Assembly (NCBI GenBank): GCA_030645915.1
Contig: JAUSNO010000025.1
Coordinates: 26,083-90,082 of the forward strand
DNA from: Undibacterium sp.
Lineage (GTDB): Bacteria; Pseudomonadota; Gammaproteobacteria; Burkholderiales; Burkholderiaceae_D
Reading direction: 5' to 3'
Length of the DNA stretch: 64,000 bases
Position numbers and translations under genes: made by a program. Positions 1 through 8,898 of the stretch are shown here, one piece after another. The notes beneath the pieces were generated by a model. It saw only the letters and a list, made by a program, of their open reading frames with translations, did no database searches and was not told the DNA's origin. Within the stretch, counting starts at the first letter, position 1; the number at the start of each line of letters is the position of its first letter.

Positions 1-197
1 ATCAGAGGCATGCTGTGATCCATTCAATTCCTTTTCGCTAGAGCGCCGAACCAGTGTGGCTGACTTGATTTTAGCAGCTTTGGCTGGGACCAAGAATCGG
101 GCCTACATCGCCCCGCTGCTGGCAACACCGGAGGCCCAGCCGATACCGGCAAAACGAATACGCAACGGACAATAATGAGCTGTCAGCAGATCGAGGA

Positions 198-1400
198 TCA
201 GACGCGTTCAATGATCATGGCAATCCCTTGCCCGACACCGATGCACATGCTGCACAAGGCATAGCGGCCATTGCTACGATGCAGCTGATACATCGCCGTC
301 GTCACCATGCGCGCACCGGATGCGCCCAATGGATGGCCCAATGCGATGGCACCGCCGTTAGGATTCACGTGTGCCGCATCATCGGGCAAACCCAGGTCGC
401 GCATCACCGCCAGCGCCTGCGCGGCAAAGGCTTCATTGAGCTCAATCACATCCATCTGGTCCAGCGTCAGATTCGCTTTTGCCAGCACCTTACGGATTGC
501 AGGTGCCGGGCCAAAACCCATGATGCGCGGCGCCACACCGGCAGCGGCGACCGCAACGATGCGCGCCTTCGGACTCAGGCCAAATTGGGCGATACCGGCG
601 TCTGATGCCAGCAACAATGCACACGATCCGTCATTCACGCCGGAGGCATTGCCCGCGGTCACCGAGCCGTCTGGCCTGACCACGCCTTTTAATTTGCCAA
701 GCGCTTCCAGGCTGGTCATGCGCGGATGTTCATCCTGGCTGAAAATAATAGGATCACCTTTACGCTGAGGCAAAGTGACAGCGATGATTTCGTCGCTGAA
801 CAGACCGGCCTGCTGCGCCTTTGCGGTACGCAACTGGCTGTTCAAGGCAAACTGGTCCTGATCCGCGCGCGAAATAGTAAATTCTGTCGCCACGTTCTCT
901 GCCGTTTCCGGCATGGAATCGACACCATACATGGCTTTCATCAGCGGATTCACGAAGCGCCAGCCTATCGTGCTGTCTTCGATTTTGGCGGCACGCGAGA
1001 AAGCGCTATCGGCCTTGGCCATGACAAACGGCGCGCGTGACATGCTCTCTACCCCGCCGGCGATCATCAGATCGCAACTGCCGCTCTTTAAGGCATTGGC
1101 TGCCACGCCCAGGGCGTCGAGGCTGGAGCCGCATAAACGGTTAATCGTGCTGCCAGGCACTTCAATCGGCAGGCCGGCCAGCAGGCTCGCCATGCGCGCC
1201 ACATTGCGGTTATCTTCGCCAGCCTGATTGGCGCAGCCGTAGATCACGTCATCGACGCGGCTCCAGTCCAGCGCCGGGTATCTTGCGATCAACGCCTTGA
1301 TAGGCAAAGCGGCCAGATCATCGGTCCTGACGCCAGAAAGCGCGCCACCATAACGGCCAAATGGGGTGCGCACTGCATCGCAGATAAATGCATTATTCAT
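198..1400 (-). CDS. pcaF: 3-oxoadipyl-CoA thiolase (acetyl-CoA acyltransferase family)
   Basis: This 400-residue protein is a type II thiolase. The family cleaves or forms beta-ketoacyl-CoA; the closest resemblance I recognise is 3-oxoadipyl-CoA thiolase, which splits 3-oxoadipyl-CoA to succinyl-CoA and acetyl-CoA in the beta-ketoadipate or phenylacetate pathways. Visible in the sequence are the acyl-accepting Cys90 in RLCGSS, His356 in GHPLGASGAR and the second catalytic Cys386 in CIGVGQG, all at the expected places for a full-length enzyme. The stretch GCANQAGEDNRNVARMA is typical of the PcaF/PaaJ group. It stands alone on the minus strand with no other aromatic-degradation gene nearby, so the substrate is inferred; a general acetyl-CoA acetyltransferase is the alternative. 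Confidence 0.85.
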   Translation of the reverse strand: MNNAFICDAVRTPFGRYGGALSGVRTDDLAALPIKALIARYPALDWSRVDDVIYGCANQAGEDNRNVARMASLLAGLPIEVPGSTINRLCGSSLDALGVAANALKSGSCDLMIAGGVESMSRAPFVMAKADSAFSRAAKIEDSTIGWRFVNPLMKAMYGVDSMPETAENVATEFTISRADQDQFALNSQLRTAKAQQAGLFSDEIIAVTLPQRKGDPIIFSQDEHPRMTSLEALGKLKGVVRPDGSVTAGNASGVNDGSCALLLASDAGIAQFGLSPKARIVAVAAAGVAPRIMGFGPAPAIRKVLAKANLTLDQMDVIELNEAFAAQALAVMRDLGLPDDAAHVNPNGGAIALGHPLGASGARMVTTAMYQLHRSNGRYALCSMCIGVGQGIAMIIERV

Positions 1401-1552
1401 TGTGTCTTCTCAATCTCGTTGGAAAATTCCGCGTCCAGTTGCACCACTTGTTGACGCGATTTTAGCTGATCATCGATCCAAGAACGATGAATCAGAAGAG
1501 TTGAGAGATCTGCCTGGCTCATTGACGAGATCCATGACGTTGTAGAGCCAGA

Positions 1553-1987
1553 TCAGGCGTCGGCGGCTTGCTTATTTCGGCTACCCGCCAGCAACCGCTG
1601 CAGCAATATGCCCGCCAGCATCGCGGGTAAAAATATCCAGGTTTCCCAATTGGGGCTGGCCAGCGACGCGATCGCCGGACCGGGGCAATACCCGCTGATG
1701 CCCCAGCCTATACCGAAAATAAGCGCCCCGACGATCAGCTTGCCGTCGATATTTTTTGCCAGCGGCAGAAAAAATTGATCTGAAAATAGCGGTTTCTTCC
1801 GGCGTAATATCCATCGGAACACGATCGCTGTCACGCCCACCGCCCCGCCCAGCACGAATAATAAACTGGGGTCCCAGTTGCCGGCCAGATCGAGAAAATC
1901 CAGTACCTTAGCCGGGCTGGTCATGCCCGACAAGGCCAAACCCAGACCGAACACGAGTCCTGCCAGCAAACTAATCAAATACGTCAT
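1553..1987 (-). CDS. YeeE/YedE family transporter, second half (PmpB/DUF6691-like)
   Basis: This is a 144-residue integral membrane protein with about four hydrophobic segments and the conserved cysteine motif GYCPGPAIASL. It belongs to the YeeE/YedE (Sulf_transp) family, whose characterised members import thiosulfate through a relay of cysteines or act in sulfur-compound transport. It is the second gene of a split pair: its ATG overlaps the stop of the upstream partner by one base (TGATG), so the two halves are probably translationally coupled and act as one transporter. The natural substrate is not shown by the sequence. No sulfur-metabolism gene is adjacent. Confidence 0.8.
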   Translation of the reverse strand: MTYLISLLAGLVFGLGLALSGMTSPAKVLDFLDLAGNWDPSLLFVLGGAVGVTAIVFRWILRRKKPLFSDQFFLPLAKNIDGKLIVGALIFGIGWGISGYCPGPAIASLASPNWETWIFLPAMLAGILLQRLLAGSRNKQAADA

Positions 1988-2415
1988 CAGAGCACCTCAA
2001 ACAATTGGCGCACGATCATCGCGGTGACGATACCGGCAGACAAAAAAGTCATCGTCGCGACCAGCGAGCGCAACGACAATCGGCCCAGTCCGCATACGCC
2101 ATGTCCGCTGGTGCAGCCATTGCTGAGCGAGGTGCCAAAACCCACCATCAAGCCGGCAATCGCCAGCAGCCAGGCGGGAAAATGCGCGCGTGCGACGGGC
2201 GCGCTGCCAGAGACCGCATAATAAATCCCGGCGCCGGCAATCAAGCCGATGAGAAACAGTGCGCGCCACAGGCGGTCGCCAGCGAAAGAGAAGAATAAAT
2301 TACCGGCAATAGTACTGACGCCGGCAATGCGTCCGGTAAGCCAAAGCAAAAGAGCGGCGGCCGTGCCAATCAGCAGGCCGCCCGTCAGGGCAGTAATAAT
2401 GGTCAGACTTGTCAT
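1987..2415 (-). CDS. YeeE/YedE family transporter, first half (PmpA-like)
   Basis: This 142-residue inner-membrane protein has about four hydrophobic helices and the family signature SNGCTSGHGVCGLGRLS, whose cysteines are the proposed sulfur-binding residues of YeeE/YedE proteins. It is the promoter-proximal gene of the split transporter pair, overlapping the next gene by one base. The start is supported by a purine-rich stretch just upstream on the minus strand. In some proteobacteria such pairs are controlled by ArsR-type repressors such as BigR; none is encoded here, and I could not convince myself of an operator in the 450 bp upstream. Confidence 0.8.
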   Translation of the reverse strand: MTSLTIITALTGGLLIGTAAALLLWLTGRIAGVSTIAGNLFFSFAGDRLWRALFLIGLIAGAGIYYAVSGSAPVARAHFPAWLLAIAGLMVGFGTSLSNGCTSGHGVCGLGRLSLRSLVATMTFLSAGIVTAMIVRQLFEVL

Positions 2416-2872
2416 GGGAGTATTTCAACTAGAGCGGGATAGCCAGAATTTAACCTCAGGCACCATGAAAATTAAACGATTTTTTTGATCTTTGTATATG
2501 CGTATATGGCCATGTATGGTTGTTATTGCATGACTTGCTGTCCGCACATGCCACCGCGGCCCGGCGCATCGCGTTTTTTTACAAGGCACGCCGCTGTCAC
2601 GCATATTCCATGCGCCTCTCCGGCCTGTCAGGTCTGCAAGCCGCATGGGTACTGCGTCTCTGGCATGGCACATTTTGTGTTTTTTTGTGTTTTAGCTGAG
2701 TCCTGAGCGGATTACGCAATACCGTTCCTCCAGCGCCACCGGGAAGAAGCATGGCAGGCAGAAACGCTCGCGGTAAAAAAAGTATGTGGCGACACTTTTA
2801 TGCCTATAATCGTTCTTGCTATCTGCACACATTCGAGCTTGCGCTTGCCGTAGAAAACTCTATGCCCACGAT
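2416..2872. other. Gene-free intergenic region with divergent promoters
   Basis: About 450 bp separate the divergent transporter and GGDEF-EAL genes. Short open frames on both strands lack a ribosome-binding site or protein-like composition. The stretch holds one degenerate copy of the REP-like palindrome and AT-rich DNA around 2465-2520 that probably contains the promoters. Confidence 0.5.
2586..2672. repeat. REP-like palindrome, copy A (degenerate)
   Basis: Left arm CACGCATATTCCATGCG and right arm CCGCATGGGTACTGCGT match the consensus arms CGCACTATCCATGCGGG and CCCGCATGGATAGTGCG of a family with eleven copies in this window. It is one of the more diverged copies. Confidence 0.55.
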
Positions 2873-5800
2873 ATGACTCTCTCGATCGAACACACTCTCG
2901 CAACGCTGATGCAGAAGTTTTCCGTCAACCTTCCGGTCAGGCTCGACGCGATTCGAGATCAGTTCGTCGGCATTGACCGCGCGGTCTGGCAGCTGGATCA
3001 ATGGCAGGAAGTCCACCGTCTGATCCATAGCATCACCGGCTCGGCAGGCACTTTCGGCATGCAGCCGGTGTCCGACGCCGCGCGCGTGGTGGAGGAACTG
3101 TTAAAGCAAGTGATCAGGAAAGACGCCGCACCTTCCGAACTGGAATGGCAGGCCGTCAATGCAGAGCTGGAACGGCTCAACAAGGTCGCCAGGAATGGGC
3201 TCGCCTCCAGCGCCAGATTAAAGCCGCCCGTGGTTCCGCAAGCATTCGACCAATCGCCCCTGATTTATATCGTTGAAGATGATCCCGAGCAGGCCAGCAA
3301 TCTGCACCATATTTTGCGCGATGAAGGATACCGGGCGCGGGTATTTGCCAATTCAGCGCAGTTATGCTCGGCTTTCGTCGATACCGATGTCGAGCTTCCC
3401 GCTGCCGTGCTGATGGACATGATACTGCCCGGCGGCCCTGACGCCGGTGTCGAACTGATCGACAAGCTTGGCCTGCGCACCGAATACGGCATTCCGGTGA
3501 TATTGATCTCGGTGCGCGATGACCTGCCGGCACGGCTGGCCGCATTGCGTGCCGGCGCCTGCCGTTATATGACCAAACCGATACAGCCGAGGCACCTGAT
3601 AGATCAGCTCGATGCCATCACAGGACGCCAGCCGCGCGAACCGTATCGGGTCCTGATGGTGGACGATGACGTGCTGTTGCTTGAGGTGCACGCGGCCGTA
3701 TTGCGTGCCGCCGGCATGGAAGTGCGTACGCTCACCGAGCCCATGCAGATCATCGATGCGCTCAACGAATGCGATCCGGATCTGGTGGTACTCGATGTGT
3801 ACATGCCCGAGGCCTCCGGCCCGGAACTGGCGGCGGTCTTGCGCGAACGCGATGGCCAGCTGCAATTGCCCATCTTGTTTCTCTCGACCGAAGCAGACCT
3901 GACCGCACAACTGCTGGCGCTCAATCTGGGCGGCGACGACTTTCTGATGAAACCGATCCAGCCCCAGCATCTGCTGGTGGCGGTAGCGACCAGAATACGG
4001 CGCGCGCGGCAGAGCCGGGCCATACGCCAGCGCCTGGAAACCACGCTGTATGAGCGCGAAGTGGAACATCATGCGCTCAATCACCACGCCATCGTCAGCC
4101 TGACTGACCGCGATGGCCAGATCACTTACGTGAATGAAAAATTTTGCGAAATCAGCGGCTATACGCGCGACGAATTGCTCGGTCAGAACTGCCGCCTACT
4201 CAAATCCGGCGAACACCTGCCCGCGTTTTATCAGGCGCTTTGGCAATCCATCAACACAGGTGAGACCTGGCAAGGCGAAATATGCAACCGGCGCAAAGAC
4301 GGCAGCCTGTTCTGGCTGGCGGAAACCATCAACTCATTTATGGATAGCGCTGATGTGCCGTATCAATATGCCGCCATCTCCACCGACATTACCTATGTAA
4401 AGATGGCCGAAGCGGCGCTGCGCGTCAGCGAAGAACGCAATCTGCAGCTGCAGCGCAAGCAAGATGCGGCAGACAAGCAGCAATTGCTGGACCGCGTGAC
4501 CGACGCCTTTGTCAGCCTGGACAACGACTGGTGCTATACCTATGCCAACAAGGCTGCAGGCCAGATGTTTGGTCGCACGCCGGAACAACTTATTGGCAAG
4601 AACATCTGGACCGAATTTCCCGAAGGCGTAGGCCAGGAGTTCCATCAGGTTTATCTGCAAGCCATGGCCGACCGAAAACCAGCGCATCTGGAAGCCTACT
4701 ACCCGCCATATGAAAAATGGTTTGAAAATCGCATCTACCCGTCAGAGGCAGGGCTGACGATTTATTTTCAGGACATCACCGCGCGCAAACTGGCCGAAAA
4801 GCAGATCGAACATCTGGCGTATTTCGATGCACTGACCGGTTTGCCCAACCGGCGCTTGCTGGTAGACCGGTTGCACCAGGTGCTGGCAAGCACCACGCGC
4901 AATCATAAGCATGGCGCGCTGATCTATATCGATCTGGACCATTTCAAAACCCTCAACGACACCCGCGGGCACGAGCTAGGCGACCTGTTCCTGCAAGAGG
5001 TGGCACGCCGTCTCAGCAGCAGCCTGCGTGAAGGCGACACCGCGGCGCGTCTGGGCGGAGATGAATTCGTCGTCATGCTATGCGACCTCGCCGAAGACCC
5101 GATTGAGTCCGCCAGCCAGGCCGAAGCGGTGGCAGAAAATATCTTGTTTTCGCTCAATCAAAGCATCGAGCTTGGCGGCCAGACTTATAACGGCACGGTC
5201 AGTATAGGGATCGCCCTGTTTGGCGAACCCGGCATCACCACCGACGATCTGCTCAAGTGGGCAGATATCGCGATGTATCAGGCCAAGGCAGCGCACCGCA
5301 ACACCTTGCGCTTCTTCGATCCGCGCATGCAGGAAGTTGTCAACGGGCGCGCAGCGATGGAAAACGATTTGCGCGAGGCCATCCTGCAACAGCAGTTCGT
5401 TCTGTATTACCAGATTCAGGTGGACGAGCACAACCGGGCCACCGGTGCCGAAGCGCTGATACGCTGGAGGCATCCGGTACGCGGCATCGTGTCACCGCTA
5501 GAGTTCATTGCGCTGGCGGAAGAGACCGGGCTCATCTTGCCGATCGGCCAGTGGGTGTTAGAGACCGCCTGCAAACAGCTGGTTCAATGGGCGGCTGATC
5601 CGGCAGTGGCGCAGTTAACGCTGGCGGTGAATGTCAGCGCGCGGCAATTTCGCCTGCCGACGCTGGTCGAACAGGTGCTGGCCATCGTCAACAGCAGCGG
5701 CGCCAATCCGCACAGACTCAAGCTGGAACTGACTGAAAGCATGTTATTGGACGATGTCGAGAACATGATCCGGAAAATGGCAGATCTGAGGGCGCACGGC

Positions 5801-6127
5801 ATCAGCTTTGCACTGGATGATTTTGGCACTGGCTATTCGTCCCTCGCTTACCTCAAGCGCTTGCCGCTGGATCAGATAAAAATCGACCGTTCCTTTGTAC
5901 GCGACGTGCTCACCGACCCCAACGATGCAGCCATCGCCCGTACCGTGGTGGCATTAGCGCACGGCATGGGGCTGGCTGTCATTGCAGAGGGAGTGGAAAC
6001 CGAAGGTCAACGAGATTTTCTGGCAGCAAATGGCTGCCTTGCCTATCAGGGATACCTGTTTGGCCACCCTTTGCCCATCGCCGAATTTAACGCGCTGACA
6101 ACAAGCCTGAGCACGACATTTTCCTGA
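2873..6127 (+). CDS. HPt-REC-REC-PAS-PAS-GGDEF-EAL hybrid signalling protein
   Basis: This 1084-residue soluble protein probably makes and/or degrades c-di-GMP in response to phosphorelay input. Domains in order: HPt (phospho-acceptor His52 in IHSITGSAGTFG), receiver 1 (about 129-245, Asp182), receiver 2 (about 257-375, Asp308), PAS (about 395-505), PAS (about 535-640), GGDEF (motif intact at 728-732, with an RxxD inhibitory site just before it) and EAL (EAL at 860-862, with DDFGTGYSS, IKIDRSF and AEGVET). Both output domains look catalytically competent. There is no histidine kinase in the chain or next to it, so the phosphate donor is a separate protein. I chose ATG 2873 because the HPt homology begins right after it; an upstream ATG at 2816 would add 19 unlikely residues. 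It is monocistronic. Confidence 0.9.
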   Translation: MTLSIEHTLATLMQKFSVNLPVRLDAIRDQFVGIDRAVWQLDQWQEVHRLIHSITGSAGTFGMQPVSDAARVVEELLKQVIRKDAAPSELEWQAVNAELERLNKVARNGLASSARLKPPVVPQAFDQSPLIYIVEDDPEQASNLHHILRDEGYRARVFANSAQLCSAFVDTDVELPAAVLMDMILPGGPDAGVELIDKLGLRTEYGIPVILISVRDDLPARLAALRAGACRYMTKPIQPRHLIDQLDAITGRQPREPYRVLMVDDDVLLLEVHAAVLRAAGMEVRTLTEPMQIIDALNECDPDLVVLDVYMPEASGPELAAVLRERDGQLQLPILFLSTEADLTAQLLALNLGGDDFLMKPIQPQHLLVAVATRIRRARQSRAIRQRLETTLYEREVEHHALNHHAIVSLTDRDGQITYVNEKFCEISGYTRDELLGQNCRLLKSGEHLPAFYQALWQSINTGETWQGEICNRRKDGSLFWLAETINSFMDSADVPYQYAAISTDITYVKMAEAALRVSEERNLQLQRKQDAADKQQLLDRVTDAFVSLDNDWCYTYANKAAGQMFGRTPEQLIGKNIWTEFPEGVGQEFHQVYLQAMADRKPAHLEAYYPPYEKWFENRIYPSEAGLTIYFQDITARKLAEKQIEHLAYFDALTGLPNRRLLVDRLHQVLASTTRNHKHGALIYIDLDHFKTLNDTRGHELGDLFLQEVARRLSSSLREGDTAARLGGDEFVVMLCDLAEDPIESASQAEAVAENILFSLNQSIELGGQTYNGTVSIGIALFGEPGITTDDLLKWADIAMYQAKAAHRNTLRFFDPRMQEVVNGRAAMENDLREAILQQQFVLYYQIQVDEHNRATGAEALIRWRHPVRGIVSPLEFIALAEETGLILPIGQWVLETACKQLVQWAADPAVAQLTLAVNVSARQFRLPTLVEQVLAIVNSSGANPHRLKLELTESMLLDDVENMIRKMADLRAHGISFALDDFGTGYSSLAYLKRLPLDQIKIDRSFVRDVLTDPNDAAIARTVVALAHGMGLAVIAEGVETEGQRDFLAANGCLAYQGYLFGHPLPIAEFNALTTSLSTTFS

Positions 6128-6201
6128 ATCCAGATCGGGCTTGCATGCCGGGCGGCGAGTAATCGAGCAACCAATGCCGGCGCCATAAATCCCGTTTGCA
6201 C

Positions 6202-6284
6202 CCACCCGCTCACGCACTATCCATGCGGGTTTTCAGCCACCCTGCCCTGCAGACCGCACGGGGATTGCGTGTTGGCGGTGCCAT
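6202..6284. repeat. REP-like palindrome, copy B
   Basis: CACGCACTATCCATGCGGG is followed about 30 bases later by a decayed right arm (CCGCACGGGGATTGCGTG). It lies between the convergent ends of the GGDEF-EAL gene and the next minus-strand gene. Confidence 0.65.
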
Positions 6285-6342
6285 TCATAGTAACCCTGAC
6301 AGTAGCCGTGACAGATTCATTGCGAGTACGCCACTGCGCAGC

Positions 6343-7053
6343 TTATTCACCCAACAAATCCAAAGACTTACGCCACTCATCACGCCATTCATGCAAAAAA
6401 TCATGGGCATTAAACGCTTTTTTCAAATAGGGCATCGGTACCCGATACACATCATTTAAGCCCAGCGCCAAAGTGATCGGATTCCACAGCGCTTTATTCT
6501 TGGCTTTCCTGGCACTGCCCTTCACTCTGGCGCCATCGTCGCCGAAGATGCCGACACCGCCAGCCAGTTCCTTTTCCAGATTGAGTTTAACCAGGCTGCC
6601 AAACGCCGCCAGCACTTGCTCTTTGCCTATGCCCTGTTGTGATTCTTTCGCCACTTCCGGCTGGACTTTTACCGGCTCGGCTTCTCGCTTGAGCTTGCCT
6701 GCCAGCCGCTCGATATCCTTCTTCAAAAAGCGCAGTTCGTGCAGCGCTCTGCGTATGCCGGGCGGCGGCAGTTGCGTGACGATTTTATCGGCGTCTTTGG
6801 TGATGGTGATCAGCACATCTGCGCTGCCGGCGGCCAGCCTTTGGGTGTCGCCTTCAAAGAAGATAGGCGCAGGATAACCGCCGTTGGCCTCGCCGAACAG
6901 GGCGGGCATGTCGGCGTCGTAATCGAGCCAGACATACGGGATCAAGCCGTTTTCTATCAGCTGCGCCAAGCTCCACGACGCGCCCGTTTGCTGCGCCAGC
7001 CAGTGGCAGGCTTCTTCAGTGCTCGATCTAAAGGCTAATTCAGGTGATGTCAT
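6343..7053 (-). CDS. Hypothetical protein, 236 aa
   Basis: I do not recognise a characterised family. The protein is soluble. Its N-terminal 95 residues look like a compact domain (WLAQQTGASWSLAQLIENGL, then a hydrophobic and acidic stretch). A basic helical linker rich in Lys, Arg and Glu follows at about 105-140, then a C-terminal region ending in aromatic and charged helices. It resembles conserved hypotheticals sometimes seen in betaproteobacterial prophages, but no phage gene is nearby. It is transcribed divergently from the FAN1-like nuclease gene, with about 170 bp between them. Length and codon usage match neighbouring real genes, so it is probably expressed; the function is unknown. 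Confidence 0.65.
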   Translation of the reverse strand: MTSPELAFRSSTEEACHWLAQQTGASWSLAQLIENGLIPYVWLDYDADMPALFGEANGGYPAPIFFEGDTQRLAAGSADVLITITKDADKIVTQLPPPGIRRALHELRFLKKDIERLAGKLKREAEPVKVQPEVAKESQQGIGKEQVLAAFGSLVKLNLEKELAGGVGIFGDDGARVKGSARKAKNKALWNPITLALGLNDVYRVPMPYLKKAFNAHDFLHEWRDEWRKSLDLLGE

Positions 7054-7224
7054 TGCGCTTACTTTCTTGGGTATACATTTTTGATAGCTCCGATTGTACT
7101 TGCAGCCAGCACCACTCCATCGTGCAATTGGGTATCCGTCCCGAGAAGAGGATTTTTCTAGGCACCAAAAGACAGACGCGATACACTGTACAAATACCCA
7201 GCTAATGCCTCTCGCCCGCCTGCC

Positions 7225-8898
7225 ATGAACAAAGTATTAGAAAACCAATTTTATTATCTGGATAACTTTCAGCTGGTGCTGGCCTGGATCACCGAACGCT
7301 ACCACGACCTGCTGACCGAGGACGAGCATGCCTTCATCGCGCAGTTCAGCCAGCTGCCGCAAAACGCCCGCGCCCTGTTCGTCCGCATGGTCATGCGCAA
7401 GGGTTGCCTGTTCCGCGCCAGCAAGCTCAATTACGCGGAGATAGGCAATACAACGGAAGCCGCGCTACCGCTGCTGGCTACCGGCTGGATAGAAACCGAT
7501 CCATGCTTGGATCTGGAACAATTATTCGAGCTCTTATTGAAGCATGAAATCAGCCAGACGTTTCAGCTGACGACAGCCGAAAAGGGCTTGCGCAAGCCGG
7601 AACAATTGGCGCTGTTGCGGGAAAAATTTGCCCAGATGCCAGATACGCAACATTTTTCAAGCTGGACTCCGGATTCGGGCGAGCAGGTGTATCAGGTATT
7701 GAACAAGGATTTGTGCGAACGTTTGCGCTTGATTTTTTTCGGCAATTTCCATCAGGGCTGGTCGGAATTCGTGCTCTCGGATCTGGGCATTTACCAATAT
7801 GAAAAAGTCGAATTTTCGCTGGCATCGCGCGGCTTTCGCAGCCGGCAGGATATTGACGACTACGTGGCGCTGCAACGCTGTCGTGAACGCTTCTACAATG
7901 AAGACCCGGTGGCCGAGGTATTGCAGGATTTATCCGCCAGCCTGACAGGCGAAGGCAATGACTGGCTCGCTGGCCGGCGCGAAAAATTCATGTTCCAGAT
8001 CGCCGAGCATCTGGAGAAAGCCAAGGATTGGGATGGCGCAGTCGGGATTTATTCGGTGTGCCGCCACCCCGGCGCACGGGTACGCCGCATCCGCGTATTG
8101 GAGAAGAATGGCCAAAGCGCAATCGCGCATGCCTTGCTGAAAACCGCACAGGACGCGCCGGAAAGCGAGGCTGAGCTGCAGCAATTATTGCGCATTGCGC
8201 CGCGCCTCAATCGCAAGCTGGGCCACGCCAAACTGGCGGCAACACCTAGCACGCCGGTGCAACGCATCGATTTAAGTTTGCCATTTCCCGATGCGCCCTG
8301 TTACGTCGAAGGCGTGGTCAGGGATCATCTGACTAGCGTTGACGCACCGGTGTTTTATGTCGAAAACGCCCTGATCAATTCGCTGTTTGGCCTGCTGTGC
8401 TGGCAGGCGATTTTCAAACCCCTGCCCGGCGCTTTCTTCCATCCTTTTCACCGCGGCCCGGCTGACCTGCACAGCGCCGATTTTCAACAACGCCGCGCGA
8501 CCGAATTTTCCGCCTGCCTAGCGCAACTCGACACCGATGACTACAAGTTAAATATACGCCGCCGCTTTGCAGAAAAACAGGGCATACAGTCGCCCTTTGT
8601 GTTCTGGAATGTCCTCAGCGAAGAATTGCTGGAGCTGGCCTTAAGCTGCATCCCCGCGGCGCATCTAAAGCGCTGGTTTGAGCGTATCTTGCTCGACATC
8701 AAAACCAATCGCAACGGTCTGCCCGACCTGATCCAATTCTGGCCGACCCGGCCGCCAGAACAGCGCTACCGCATGATAGAAGTGAAGGGGCCCGGCGACA
8801 AACTGCAAGACAACCAGAAGCGCTGGATAGACTATTGCGCCACACACCAGATACCGATCACGGTCTGCTATCTGGAATGGAGCGAGGATAGCGCGTGA
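7225..8898 (+). CDS. FAN1-like VRR-NUC domain nuclease
   Basis: This 557-residue protein matches bacterial FAN1 homologues, structure-specific nucleases that cut 5' flaps and can unhook interstrand crosslinks. The C-terminal VRR-NUC domain carries the catalytic set Asp501 in GLPDLI, then Glu519 and Lys521 in EVKGPGDKLQDNQ. The N-terminal part (LFVRMVMRKGCLFRASKL) matches the FAN1 DNA-binding region, and a helical TPR-like middle (about 240-330) follows the family plan. Its stop overlaps the next start by four bases (GTGA), so nuclease and helicase should be made together. ATG 7225 is close to the homologous N-terminus. Known FAN1 activity supports DNA repair rather than defence, but the bacterial role is less studied. 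Confidence 0.88.
   Translation: MNKVLENQFYYLDNFQLVLAWITERYHDLLTEDEHAFIAQFSQLPQNARALFVRMVMRKGCLFRASKLNYAEIGNTTEAALPLLATGWIETDPCLDLEQLFELLLKHEISQTFQLTTAEKGLRKPEQLALLREKFAQMPDTQHFSSWTPDSGEQVYQVLNKDLCERLRLIFFGNFHQGWSEFVLSDLGIYQYEKVEFSLASRGFRSRQDIDDYVALQRCRERFYNEDPVAEVLQDLSASLTGEGNDWLAGRREKFMFQIAEHLEKAKDWDGAVGIYSVCRHPGARVRRIRVLEKNGQSAIAHALLKTAQDAPESEAELQQLLRIAPRLNRKLGHAKLAATPSTPVQRIDLSLPFPDAPCYVEGVVRDHLTSVDAPVFYVENALINSLFGLLCWQAIFKPLPGAFFHPFHRGPADLHSADFQQRRATEFSACLAQLDTDDYKLNIRRRFAEKQGIQSPFVFWNVLSEELLELALSCIPAAHLKRWFERILLDIKTNRNGLPDLIQFWPTRPPEQRYRMIEVKGPGDKLQDNQKRWIDYCATHQIPITVCYLEWSEDSA

Noticed and set aside
2425..2706. Short frames on both strands between the transporter and GGDEF-EAL genes
   Set aside because: Cys/His-rich, low-quality composition overlapping a REP-like palindrome; no initiation signals.
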